Positions 36,340-44,176 of a stretch of 64,000 nt of DNA are shown here, piece by piece. Below the pieces are notes generated by a model that made no database searches, was not told the DNA's origin, and saw only the letters and a program-made list of their open reading frames with translations. The DNA comes from CAMAPP01 sp046153685. GTDB lineage: Bacteria; Pseudomonadota; Alphaproteobacteria; CADEGL01. The stretch lies in the NCBI GenBank assembly GCA_046153685.1, contig JBJXGH010000016.1, forward strand, positions 1 to 64,000. The letters are read 5' to 3'. Made by a program: the position numbers and the translations under genes. Positions within the stretch are counted from its first letter, which is position 1. Each line of letters opens with the position of its first letter.

Positions 36340-36936
36340 ATGGCCAAGCGTGAACTCGTGACCATCCCCGCGCGCCAGGGCAAAGCGGCCTTCGTCAAGA
36401 AGGGGCAGCGCATCAAGGTCATCAACACCCACGGCACGCAGGTCGTGGACACCTGGGCGTTCAATGCGGGGGATTTGCGCGAATTCATGTCGATGGAACA
36501 TCTCCGCGTCTCGCTCGGCCGCTACCGCGCGAAAAAAGGCGACGCGCTCATCACCAACCGGCGGCGGCCGATCCTAAGATGGCTCGAGGATAATTCGCCC
36601 GGCGTGCACGACACACTCATGGCGGCGTGCGATCGCTATCGCTACGAGTTGCTCGGCTGCAAGAGCTACCACCGCAATTGCAACGACAATATGTGGGAAG
36701 CGATGGTCGAGGCGGGTTGTCACCCCTCGGAAACACCCGCGCCGCTCAATCTCTGGCAGAACACGCCCATCGAGGCGGACGGCAAGATCGGCCAATATCC
36801 GGCTGTCTCCAAACGCGGCGACCATGTGCTGTTCCGCGCCGAGATGGACTTGGTGATCTGTTTCTCGGCCTGCCCGCAGGACATCCTGCCGATCAATTCG
36901 AACAATCCGAAATCGGCGCAATTCACGATCATCTGA
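36340..36936 (+). CDS. DUF1989 protein, copy 2
   Basis: 198 residues, exactly the length of its neighbour and clearly paralogous: INTHGTQVVDTWAFNAGDLR, SYHRNCNDNMWEA and FSACPQDILPINSNNPKSAQ align without gaps. The two probably form a heteromer like other DUF1989 pairs. The spacing to copy 1 is 47 bp with GGAGAA before the start. Reaction unknown; an amidino-nitrogen hydrolysis is the best guess. Confidence 0.88.
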   Translation: MAKRELVTIPARQGKAAFVKKGQRIKVINTHGTQVVDTWAFNAGDLREFMSMEHLRVSLGRYRAKKGDALITNRRRPILRWLEDNSPGVHDTLMAACDRYRYELLGCKSYHRNCNDNMWEAMVEAGCHPSETPAPLNLWQNTPIEADGKIGQYPAVSKRGDHVLFRAEMDLVICFSACPQDILPINSNNPKSAQFTII

Positions 36937-36994
36937 GCGCGCTGCCCGGTCGCCGACATAAACCCGGTCGCCGCAAGCAAGAAGGAGGTCTCCC

Positions 36995-37675
36995 ATGCCG
37001 ACCGTGCTTATCACCGGCGCCAGTCGCGGTATCGGCGTAGAACTCGCGCGCCAATACGCCGCCGAAGGCTGGCGGGTGCTGGCGACATGCCGCAAGCCAG
37101 GCGAGGCCTCGGCGCTCAAGACCATCAAGGACGTGACCGTGGCGGCGCTTGATGTCGCGGATCTGAAGTCCATCGACGCGGCAGCCGACGCTCTAGCGGG
37201 CGAGGCGATCGACGTTTTGTTCAATAACGCGGGGATTTACGGCCCGCGCGGCAAGGCATTCGGCGCGCTTGATTACGAGGCGTGGGCCGAGGTCTTGCGC
37301 GTCAACGCGCTCGGCCCCATTGCGGTCGCCGAGCGCTTCATGCCCCATCTCGAAAAAGGGGGCAAAAAAATCATCGTCGCGGTGACCAGTCAGATGGGAT
37401 CCGTCGGCCGCAACGCAGCCGGCACTGAATACGTCTACCGGTCGAGCAAATCGGCTCTCAACATGGCCATGAAATGTATGGCCAACGAACTCGCGCCCAA
37501 GGGCGTGACCGCCGTCATGTTCCATCCCGGGCATGTAAAAACCGATATGGGCGGGGCCGCGGCCCCCACCACGGTCGAGGACAGCGCGTCGGGCATGCGC
37601 GCGGTCGTCGCGCGTTTGAAACCCGCCGATACCGGCAAGTTCTACAATTTCGACGGTGCGGAAATTCCGTGGTAG
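36995..37675 (+). CDS. Short-chain dehydrogenase/reductase
   Basis: 226 residues. Rossmann motif TGASRGIGVELARQYAAEGW, the NNAGIYGPRG turn, Ser-Tyr-Lys active site with YVYRSSKSALN, and the PGHVKTDMGG loop are present. The family with this pattern includes C-factor-like and carbonyl-reducing enzymes acting on NAD(P)H. Start ATG 36995 has AAGGAGG upstream. It lies between the DUF1989 pair and an acyl-CoA dehydrogenase; the substrate is not clear. Confidence 0.87.
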   Translation: MPTVLITGASRGIGVELARQYAAEGWRVLATCRKPGEASALKTIKDVTVAALDVADLKSIDAAADALAGEAIDVLFNNAGIYGPRGKAFGALDYEAWAEVLRVNALGPIAVAERFMPHLEKGGKKIIVAVTSQMGSVGRNAAGTEYVYRSSKSALNMAMKCMANELAPKGVTAVMFHPGHVKTDMGGAAAPTTVEDSASGMRAVVARLKPADTGKFYNFDGAEIPW

Positions 37676-37727
37676 CGCGCAACGGGAATCGGCCGGCGGC
37701 TTCGACCACGCTTATTCGATCGGCCCG

Positions 37728-38861
37728 ATGATCCTCACCGAACAGCAAATCATGATTCGCGACGGCGCGCGCGCTTTCGCCGCGGAACGGCTCAGTCCGT
37801 TCGCCGCGGCGCGCGAACGCGCGGGCGTCTTTCCGCGCGCGGCCATGGGAGAGTTGGGCGCGCTCGGATTTCTCGGCATGCTGGTCGACGCGGAATGGGG
37901 CGGAGCGGGCGCGGACCATGTGTCCTACGCCCTTGCGGTCGAGGAAATCGCGGTCGGCGATGGCGGCTTGGCCGGCGCCATGAGCGTGCAGAATTCGGTG
38001 GTGTGCGGTCCCTTGGCCGCTTTCGGCACGGTGGAGCAAAAGACGCGCTTTCTCGCGCCGCTCGCGCGCGGCGAGATGTTGGGTGCATTTTGCCTGACCG
38101 AGCCGCATGCCGGATCGGACGCCGCCAATCTCCGCGCCCGTGCGCGCCGCGAGGGCAATGGCTATGTCATCGACGGCACCAAGCAATTCGTGACCATGGG
38201 GGCCTCGGCGGACGTGGCGATCGTATTCGCCGTCACGGACCCGGACGCGGGCAAGAAGGGCATCAGCGCCTTCCTTGTGCCCAAGGGCACGCCCGGATTC
38301 GACGTGCTGCGGATCGAGGACAAGCTTGGCCAACGCCATATCGAGGCGGCCCAGTTGCGCTTTGAGGGTGCGCGCGTGGATGGCGATTTGCGCCTCGGCA
38401 CCGAGGGCGAGGGCTACAGAATAGCGCTCGCCAATCTCGAGGGCGGACGAATCGGCATCGCTTGCCAGGCGCTCGGCATCGCGCGCGCCGCGTTCGAGGC
38501 CGCGCGCGCCTATGCCGGAGAGCGCGAAAGCTTCGGACGCAGAATTGCCGAGCACCAGGCGATCGCCTTCAAGCTCGCCGACATGGCGACCGAAATCGAG
38601 GCCGCACGCCAGCTTATCCACCACGCCGCTTCCCTGCGCGATGCCGGCCAGCCGTGCCTGAAGGAGGCGGCCATGGCCAAATTGTTCGCCAGCGAAATGG
38701 CCGAGCGCGTGTGTTCGGCCGCGATCCAGGTCCATGGCGGCTATGGCTATCTCGAGGACTACCCCGTGGCCCGCTATTATCGCGATGTGCGCGTTTGCCA
38801 AATTTACGAGGGCTCAAGCGAAATCCAGCGCCTCATCATCGCCCGGCAGATCTTGGAGTAG
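37728..38861 (+). CDS. Acyl-CoA dehydrogenase (short-chain type)
   Basis: 377 residues from ATG 37728; the frame open to 37656 overlaps the SDR gene and is not conserved. FAD motifs FCLTEPHAGSDAANL and KQFVTMGASADVAIVFAV are seen. The catalytic base is at the C-terminal position in IYEGSSEIQRLIIAR, as in medium- and short-chain enzymes, unlike LiuA. It would desaturate a short or branched acyl-CoA, perhaps isobutyryl- or 2-methylbutyryl-CoA from valine or isoleucine. It is followed after 3 bp by a DsbA-fold gene. Confidence 0.9.
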   Translation: MILTEQQIMIRDGARAFAAERLSPFAAARERAGVFPRAAMGELGALGFLGMLVDAEWGGAGADHVSYALAVEEIAVGDGGLAGAMSVQNSVVCGPLAAFGTVEQKTRFLAPLARGEMLGAFCLTEPHAGSDAANLRARARREGNGYVIDGTKQFVTMGASADVAIVFAVTDPDAGKKGISAFLVPKGTPGFDVLRIEDKLGQRHIEAAQLRFEGARVDGDLRLGTEGEGYRIALANLEGGRIGIACQALGIARAAFEAARAYAGERESFGRRIAEHQAIAFKLADMATEIEAARQLIHHAASLRDAGQPCLKEAAMAKLFASEMAERVCSAAIQVHGGYGYLEDYPVARYYRDVRVCQIYEGSSEIQRLIIARQILE

Positions 38862-38864
38862 GTC

Positions 38865-39467
38865 ATGGTCAGCCCTATCGAGTTCTATTTCGATTTCTCT
38901 TCGCCTTACGCCTATCTGGCGACGGCGGAAATCGATGCGCTGGCCTCCAGGCACAATCGCACGGTGTCGTGGCGACCGATCCTGCTCGGTGTCGTGCTGC
39001 GCCAAACCGGCGGCAAGCCCTTGGTCGATATTCCGCTGAAGGGCGATTACATGCGCCGCGACGTGCCGCGCGCGGCGCGGCGGCTCAATCTGCCCTTCGT
39101 TTGGCCCAAGGTCTTTCCATATGCCGCAATCGCGGCTTCGCGCGCGTTCTATTGGCTTGGGGCGCGCGACGAAACCAAGGCGATGCTGTTTGCCCGAGCG
39201 GTATTCAAGGCGAGCTTTGCCGATGGTCGCGACATGACGGCGCCGGAGGAGGTGGCCGAGGTCGCAAGCCATTTGGGTGTGGACCGCGCGGCTCTTCTGG
39301 CGGCATTGCAAGATCAGGCGATCAAGGACCGCTTGAAGGCAGAGACCGAGGGCGCGCTTGCCAAGGGCGTGTTCGGCTCGCCCTATTTCTTCATCGATGG
39401 CGAAGGCTTTTGGGGCCACGACCGCTTGGCCGAAATCGATCACTGGCTGGCGACGGGAGGGTGGTAG
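38865..39467 (+). CDS. DsbA-fold 2-hydroxychromene-2-carboxylate isomerase-like protein
   Basis: 200 residues. The start IEFYFDFSSPYAYLATAEID is the kappa-class GST/HCCA isomerase signature with the active-site Ser (SSPY), and GVFGSPYFFIDGEGFWGHDR is the cis-Pro loop. Relatives isomerise aromatic intermediates with glutathione or conjugate it. In this setting it may handle a reactive enoyl or aldehyde intermediate. Its stop overlaps the start of the next gene by one base. Confidence 0.85.
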   Translation: MVSPIEFYFDFSSPYAYLATAEIDALASRHNRTVSWRPILLGVVLRQTGGKPLVDIPLKGDYMRRDVPRAARRLNLPFVWPKVFPYAAIAASRAFYWLGARDETKAMLFARAVFKASFADGRDMTAPEEVAEVASHLGVDRAALLAALQDQAIKDRLKAETEGALAKGVFGSPYFFIDGEGFWGHDRLAEIDHWLATGGW

Positions 39468-40036
39468 TGAGCATCGTTGCGGTCACCCAGGCCCTGCACT
39501 TCGCCGCGCTCAAGCACGTCGCTCAGCGCCGCAAGGGCGCCGCGGCGGAGCCCTACGTCAATCACCTGATCGAGGTCACGCATCTTCTGGCCGAGGCGAC
39601 GTGCGGCGGGGATGCGGCGCTTCTGGTCGCCGGCGCGCTGCACGACGTGGTCGAGGATCAAGGCGTGACCTTCGCCGAACTCACGCACCTGTTCGGCCTC
39701 GATGCCGGCACCCTGGTTATGGAAGTGACCGACGACAAAAATCTGCCGAAGGCCGAGCGCAAGCGTCTGCAAATCGCCCATTCCGGCGGAGCGTCCGCGC
39801 GCGCCAAATGCATCAAGCTCGCGGACAAGATCAGCAATCTCCGCGCCGTCGTCGCCAGCCCGCCCAAAGACTGGCCGCGCGAGCGCCTCGCGGATTATGT
39901 CGGCTGGGCGCGCGCGGTTGCGGAGCAGTGCCTCGGCGTGAACGAGAGGTTGGACGAAGTGTTCGGCGCGACCCTGGCGGCGGCGGAAGCCCTTCATGTC
40001 TGCGCCGCGGATGACGGCAAGGGAGTGTCCGCATGA
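39467..40036 (+). CDS. HD-domain alarmone hydrolase-like protein (MESH1/SAH type)
   Basis: 189 residues from a GTG at 39467 that overlaps the preceding stop. It is a single HD domain with no synthetase, TGS or ACT part. Residues match the Spot/MESH1 hydrolase: His33, His59-Asp60 (GALHDVVEDQ), Glu63, Asp64, Asp120 and Asn124 in KLADKISNLR. Members remove the 3' pyrophosphate of (p)ppGpp, and human MESH1 also dephosphorylates NADPH. Its stop overlaps the liuB ATG by four bases, so its output is tied to the carboxylase. Confidence 0.85.
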   Translation: MSIVAVTQALHFAALKHVAQRRKGAAAEPYVNHLIEVTHLLAEATCGGDAALLVAGALHDVVEDQGVTFAELTHLFGLDAGTLVMEVTDDKNLPKAERKRLQIAHSGGASARAKCIKLADKISNLRAVVASPPKDWPRERLADYVGWARAVAEQCLGVNERLDEVFGATLAAAEALHVCAADDGKGVSA

Positions 40037-41640
40037 GCGTCATTCGTAGCGACCTCGACACTCGGTCGGACCAATTTCGCGCCAATGCGGCGTCCTTGCG
40101 CGCGGCGGTCGAGGATTTGCGCGCCCAGGTGGCCAAGGTGAAGGAGGGCGGGCCGGAAGCCGCGCGCGCGCGTCATTTGTCGCGGGGTAAGCTTCTGCCG
40201 CGCGACCGCGTGCGCACCCTGCTCGATCCCGGCGCGCCGTTCCTCGAATTCTCGCAATTGGCGGCGCACGGCATGTACGGCGGCGATGTGCCCGCGTCCG
40301 GACTCATCGCCGGGATCGGGCGCATTGCGGGCACGGAATGCGTGGTCGTGGCGAACGACGCGACCGTCAAGGGGGGCACGTATTTTCCGGTTACGGTGAA
40401 GAAGCACGTCCGAGCCCAGGAAATTGCGCGCGAGAACAATCTGCCTTGCGTTTATCTGGTCGATTCGGGTGGCGCCAATCTGCCGAATCAGGACGAGGTG
40501 TTTCCCGACCGCGATCATTTTGGCCGCATTTTCTACAACCAGGCGACGCTGTCGGCGGCCGGCATCCCGCAGATCGCGGTCGTCATGGGCTCGTGCACGG
40601 CGGGTGGCGCGTATGTTCCCGCGATGTCGGACGAGGCGATCATCGTGCGCAACCAGGGCACGATCTTCCTCGGCGGGCCGCCGCTGGTGAAGGCGGCGAC
40701 GGGCGAGGTGGTGAGCGCCGAGGAATTGGGCGGCGCCGATGTCCACACCCGCGTCTCGGGCGTGGCCGATCACGCGGCGCGCGACGACGCCCATGCCCTG
40801 GCCATCGCGCGGCGTATCGTCGGCAATCTCAACCGGACCAAGCGGGTCGGCTTGCGCACGCAGGCGCCGCGCGAACCGCTCTACGATCCCGCCGAGATTT
40901 ACGGCGTCGTGCCTTCGGATGTGCGTCGGCCCTACGAGGTGCGCGAGCTGATCGCGCGCCTGGTCGATGCCAGCGAGCTCGACGAGTTCAAATCCGCATA
41001 CGGCACCACCCTGGTTTGCGGTTTTGCCCATATTCATGGCTATCCTGTCGGCATCGTTGCCAATAACGGCATCCTGTTCTCGGAATCGGCACTCAAGGCC
41101 GCGCATTTCATCGAGCTGTGCTGCCAGCGCATGATCCCGCTGGTGTTCCTCCAGAACATCGCCGGCTTCATGGTGGGCAAGAAATATGAATCGGGCGGGA
41201 TCGCGCGCGACGGCGCGAAGATGGTCACGGCGGTATCTTGCGCGCGGGTGCCGAAATTCACCGTCATCGTCGGCGGCTCGTTCGGCGCCGGCAATTACGG
41301 CATGTGCGGGCGTGCCTTCGGGCCGCGGCTGTTGTGGATGTGGCCCAATGCGCGAATTTCCGTAATGGGCGGCGAGCAGGCGGCGAGCGTGCTGGCGACC
41401 GTCCGGCGCGACAATTTCGAGGGCCAGGGCAAGACTTGGCCCGAGGCCGAGGAAGAGGCGTTCAAGGCGCCAATTCGCGCGCAATACGAGATTCAAGGCC
41501 ACCCCTATTACGCGAGCGCGCGGCTGTGGGACGACGGCGTGCTCGATCCGGTCGATACGCGCATGGCGCTTGCCCTCGGTTTGTCGGCGGCGCTGAATGC
41601 GCCCATCGAACGGACCGAGTTCGGCGTCTTCAGGATGTAG
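40033..41640 (+). CDS. liuB: 3-Methylcrotonyl-CoA carboxylase beta subunit
   Basis: 535 residues, the usual length for the methylcrotonyl subunit (propionyl beta is about 510). The N-half contains VVVANDATVKGGTYFPVTVK and VDSGGANLPNQDEVFPDR; the C-half has FLQNIAGFMVGKKYESGGIA, where Gly-rich oxyanion turns bind CoA. It transfers carboxyl from biotin to 3-methylcrotonyl-CoA. The MCC signature YESGGIARDGAKMV is clear. It starts in an ATGA overlap and ends 7 bp before liuC. Confidence 0.95.
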   Translation: MSVIRSDLDTRSDQFRANAASLRAAVEDLRAQVAKVKEGGPEAARARHLSRGKLLPRDRVRTLLDPGAPFLEFSQLAAHGMYGGDVPASGLIAGIGRIAGTECVVVANDATVKGGTYFPVTVKKHVRAQEIARENNLPCVYLVDSGGANLPNQDEVFPDRDHFGRIFYNQATLSAAGIPQIAVVMGSCTAGGAYVPAMSDEAIIVRNQGTIFLGGPPLVKAATGEVVSAEELGGADVHTRVSGVADHAARDDAHALAIARRIVGNLNRTKRVGLRTQAPREPLYDPAEIYGVVPSDVRRPYEVRELIARLVDASELDEFKSAYGTTLVCGFAHIHGYPVGIVANNGILFSESALKAAHFIELCCQRMIPLVFLQNIAGFMVGKKYESGGIARDGAKMVTAVSCARVPKFTVIVGGSFGAGNYGMCGRAFGPRLLWMWPNARISVMGGEQAASVLATVRRDNFEGQGKTWPEAEEEAFKAPIRAQYEIQGHPYYASARLWDDGVLDPVDTRMALALGLSAALNAPIERTEFGVFRM

Positions 41641-41647
41641 GGCGGCG

Positions 41648-42433
41648 ATGTCGGCGGCGGAAACGGTGCTTTTGGTCGAGAATGGGCGAGGTGTCGTCAC
41701 CGTCACCCTCAACCGCCCTGATATCCACAATGCGTTCGATGACGCGCTGATCGCGCGCCTGACCGAAGCCTTCGAGGCCCTGGCCGGCCGCGCGGACGTG
41801 CGGGTCGTGGTGTTGACGGGCGCGGGCAAGAGTTTTTCCGCGGGCGGCGATCTCGGTTGGATGCGGCGGATGGCGGGCTATTCGGAAGCTGAAAATCATG
41901 CCGACGCCTCGCGTCTCGCGTTCTTGCTTCACCGCCTCGATACCTTGCCTCAGCCGACGATCGCGCGTGTGAACGGCGCGGCGCTCGCGGGCGGCTTCGG
42001 CCTCGTGTCGTGCTGCGATGTCGCGATCGCGGCCGAGGGGGCGGTATTCGGGCTGTCGGAGGTGCGCCTCGGCCTCGTGCCGGCGACCATCTCCCCTTAC
42101 GTCATTGCCGCCATCGGCGCGCGCGCCGCGCGCCGCTATATGCTGACGGGCGAGCGCTTCGGCGCGGCCGAGGCATTGCGTCTCGGCCTCGTGCATCGCG
42201 CGGTGCCGACGGGCGAACTCGATGCGGCCGTGGCGGAAATCGCGGCGGCGCTCGCGCTCGGTGGACCGCTTGCGGTCGCGGAAACAAAGGCGCTGGTGGT
42301 CGGCATGGGTGGCCTCGCGACCGAGGCGGTGCGCGCCGATACCGCGCGCCTTATCGCACGCGTGCGCGCCTCCGCCGAAGGCAAGGACGGCGTCTCGGCC
42401 TTCCTCGAGAAGCGCAAGCCAAAATGGCAATGA
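41648..42433 (+). CDS. liuC: Methylglutaconyl-CoA hydratase
   Basis: 261 residues from ATG 41648. It is a crotonase with VTLNRPDIHNAFDDALIARL, the oxyanion site GKSFSAGGDLGWM and a catalytic Glu in GLSEVRLGLVPATISPYVI, the last stretch being characteristic of LiuC/AUH proteins. It hydrates 3-methylglutaconyl-CoA to HMG-CoA. The stop is followed by a 20-bp tandem duplication (42418-42455). Confidence 0.92.
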   Translation: MSAAETVLLVENGRGVVTVTLNRPDIHNAFDDALIARLTEAFEALAGRADVRVVVLTGAGKSFSAGGDLGWMRRMAGYSEAENHADASRLAFLLHRLDTLPQPTIARVNGAALAGGFGLVSCCDVAIAAEGAVFGLSEVRLGLVPATISPYVIAAIGARAARRYMLTGERFGAAEALRLGLVHRAVPTGELDAAVAEIAAALALGGPLAVAETKALVVGMGGLATEAVRADTARLIARVRASAEGKDGVSAFLEKRKPKWQ

Positions 42434-42455
42434 TCGTGCCAAAATGGCAATGATC
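42418..42455 (+). repeat. 20-bp tandem duplication at the liuC stop
   Basis: GCCAAAATGGCAATGATC occurs at 42418-42435 and 42438-42455, period 20. The first copy codes for the last residues (KPKWQ) and the TGA stop of liuC; the second is between liuC and the next crotonase. It looks like a recent slippage or unequal-exchange product between two related neighbouring genes. Confidence 0.75.
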
Positions 42456-42469
42456 ATGAAGGTCTGGCG

Positions 42470-43255
42470 ATGACCGTCGTTCTGCATGAAATGGACGGGC
42501 GCGGGATCGGCACGGTCACGCTTAACCGGCCCGAGGTTCATAACGCCTATAACGGCGCGCTCATCGACGGCCTCGCCGCGGCGCTTGGGGCGCTGTCGGG
42601 CATGGCGGGCTTGCGGGCGGTCGTGTTGCGGGCGAACGGCAAGCATTTCTCGGCCGGCGCCGATCTCGGCTGGCTGCGCCGCGCGGCCGATTTTTCGCCC
42701 GGAGAAAATCTCGAATTCTCGCGGCGCACGGTTGCCGCAGTACAGGGGCTGATGGATTTTCCCGTCCCGACGGTCGCGCTCGTGCAGGGCGCGTGTTTCG
42801 GCGGCGGGGTCGGATTGGTCGGCGCCTGCGATATCGCCGTCGCGGGCGCGGATTCGATCTTTGCCTTGACCGAGGTGCGCGTCGGCGTGAACCCCGCACC
42901 CATCACTCGCCAATTGATCGCCGCGACTGGAATGCGCCATGCGCGCCGATATCTGTTGTCGGGTGAACGGTTTGATGCCGCCGAGGCGCATCGCATCGGC
43001 CTCGTGCACGAAGTCGTGGCGCGCGAGGAACTCGATGCGTCCGGCGTGCGCATTGTGGATGCGCTGTTGCTTGGCGGGCCGGAAGCGCTGCGCGAAACCA
43101 AGGCGATGGTGTTGTCGGTTGCGGGCCTCGTGCCCGCGCCCGGCGCGCTCGACGATCTGGCCGCGCCGGCCGCGCGGCGGCGCGCCTCGGCCGAGGCGCG
43201 CGAGGGGCTCTCGGCATTCCTCGAAAAACGCAAGCCGAGATGGGTGCAGGAATGA
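42470..43255 (+). CDS. Enoyl-CoA hydratase/isomerase, second crotonase
   Basis: 261 residues, the same length as liuC and evidently a tandem paralogue (VTLNRPEVHNAYNGALIDGL, GKHFSAGADLGWL, LTEVRVGVNPAPITRQLIAA, FLEKRKPRWVQE). The oxyanion glycines and the Glu in LTEVRVG are kept, so it is probably active. It may be a second methylglutaconyl-CoA hydratase or act on another branched enoyl-CoA. It overlaps the channel gene by four bases. Confidence 0.88.
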   Translation: MTVVLHEMDGRGIGTVTLNRPEVHNAYNGALIDGLAAALGALSGMAGLRAVVLRANGKHFSAGADLGWLRRAADFSPGENLEFSRRTVAAVQGLMDFPVPTVALVQGACFGGGVGLVGACDIAVAGADSIFALTEVRVGVNPAPITRQLIAATGMRHARRYLLSGERFDAAEAHRIGLVHEVVAREELDASGVRIVDALLLGGPEALRETKAMVLSVAGLVPAPGALDDLAAPAARRRASAEAREGLSAFLEKRKPRWVQE

Positions 43256-44160
43256 GCGCGCCCATGCCCCATCGCGTGGGTGCGATTCTTTTCACGGCGG
43301 CCCTGATAGTGCTTGTTGCCTATGCGGTGGCCGAGACGACCGATTATTTTTTCTATGCCACGCTGTCTGTCGCCGTGTTCGCCGTCGCGGCGTTTCTGAC
43401 TCTTTTCCCGGGAAGTTTGTTCTTCAGCCTGGCGCTGGCGAATTTTCTTGCGGTCTATGCATCGATTTTCACCTTCATCAAGATCACCAATTTCGAGGGG
43501 GTCTCGGCACCCGTGACCTCCATCGGCCTTGTACTTCCGGTGCTTGCCTTCGTGATCGGCTCCGCCTGGCACCGGAAGGAAATCCGCGCCATCGTGACCT
43601 CCCCGGTGCCGGTTGGCGTGCGTGAACTTGGCCACGTTTTCGGTTGGCTGGCTTTTGTCGGCGTGATCGCGACGGTGACGTTTCTCGTGCCGGTGGCGGA
43701 ATTATCGCCCGCGAATCAGATCCGGATGTTTCTCGGTTCTATGGCGGTCTCGGCAGGGGTGGTCCTTATCGCCAGCCGCCACGTCTCGGTTTTTTTGATC
43801 GATGCCGGCTTGTTGTTCGAAGGCTTTTTCGTTCACATGGCCCGCCTAGCGATGCCGGCCTTTGCCTTTGTCACGCTGTATTCGCTGTTCGTCGTGATCT
43901 TTGCCTGCGTGTACCGAATTATCGACCGGCACGCATCGCAAGCCATGTTCCGAGTCATGGGCGAGGCGCGGCATATCGATTTTCCCGAAGCGCTCTATTT
44001 CTCGGTGGTCACGCTGAGCACGGTCGGATACGGCGATATCGTGCCCCTGGGCGCGGTCGTGCGCGTGTTCGCCGCGTTCCAGGTGCTGTGCGGCACCCTT
44101 TTGCTCCTGTTCGGAGTGAGCGAACTCGTGAGCTATGCCCGCCGCAGGCGCGAGTCGTGA
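43252..44160 (+). CDS. Potassium-channel-like membrane protein
   Basis: 302 residues from ATG 43252, which overlaps the crotonase stop; an upstream ATG at 43240 is less likely. There are several hydrophobic helices, then a pore helix and selectivity filter in VVTLSTVGYGDIVPLGAVV, followed by a last helix (FAAFQVLCGTLLLLFGVSEL). TVGYGD is the K+ filter. No cyclic nucleotide or RCK domain is seen. Why a channel is inside a leucine operon is unknown. Confidence 0.85.
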   Translation: MSAPMPHRVGAILFTAALIVLVAYAVAETTDYFFYATLSVAVFAVAAFLTLFPGSLFFSLALANFLAVYASIFTFIKITNFEGVSAPVTSIGLVLPVLAFVIGSAWHRKEIRAIVTSPVPVGVRELGHVFGWLAFVGVIATVTFLVPVAELSPANQIRMFLGSMAVSAGVVLIASRHVSVFLIDAGLLFEGFFVHMARLAMPAFAFVTLYSLFVVIFACVYRIIDRHASQAMFRVMGEARHIDFPEALYFSVVTLSTVGYGDIVPLGAVVRVFAAFQVLCGTLLLLFGVSELVSYARRRRES

Positions 44161-44176
44161 CGGTGGAGCGCGAGCG

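Noticed and set aside
38608..38625. DnaA-box-like TTATCCACC in a dehydrogenase gene
   Set aside because: Single, imperfect and inside a coding region, with no AT-rich unwinding element or cluster; not an origin.
38462..39466. Long open frame running upstream of the HD hydrolase start
   Set aside because: It crosses the acyl-CoA dehydrogenase and isomerase genes out of frame; only the part from GTG 39467 has HD motifs.
39994..41829. Antisense open frame of 611 codons opposite liuB
   Set aside because: The same shadow effect; liuB on the plus strand has clear family motifs and tight neighbours.
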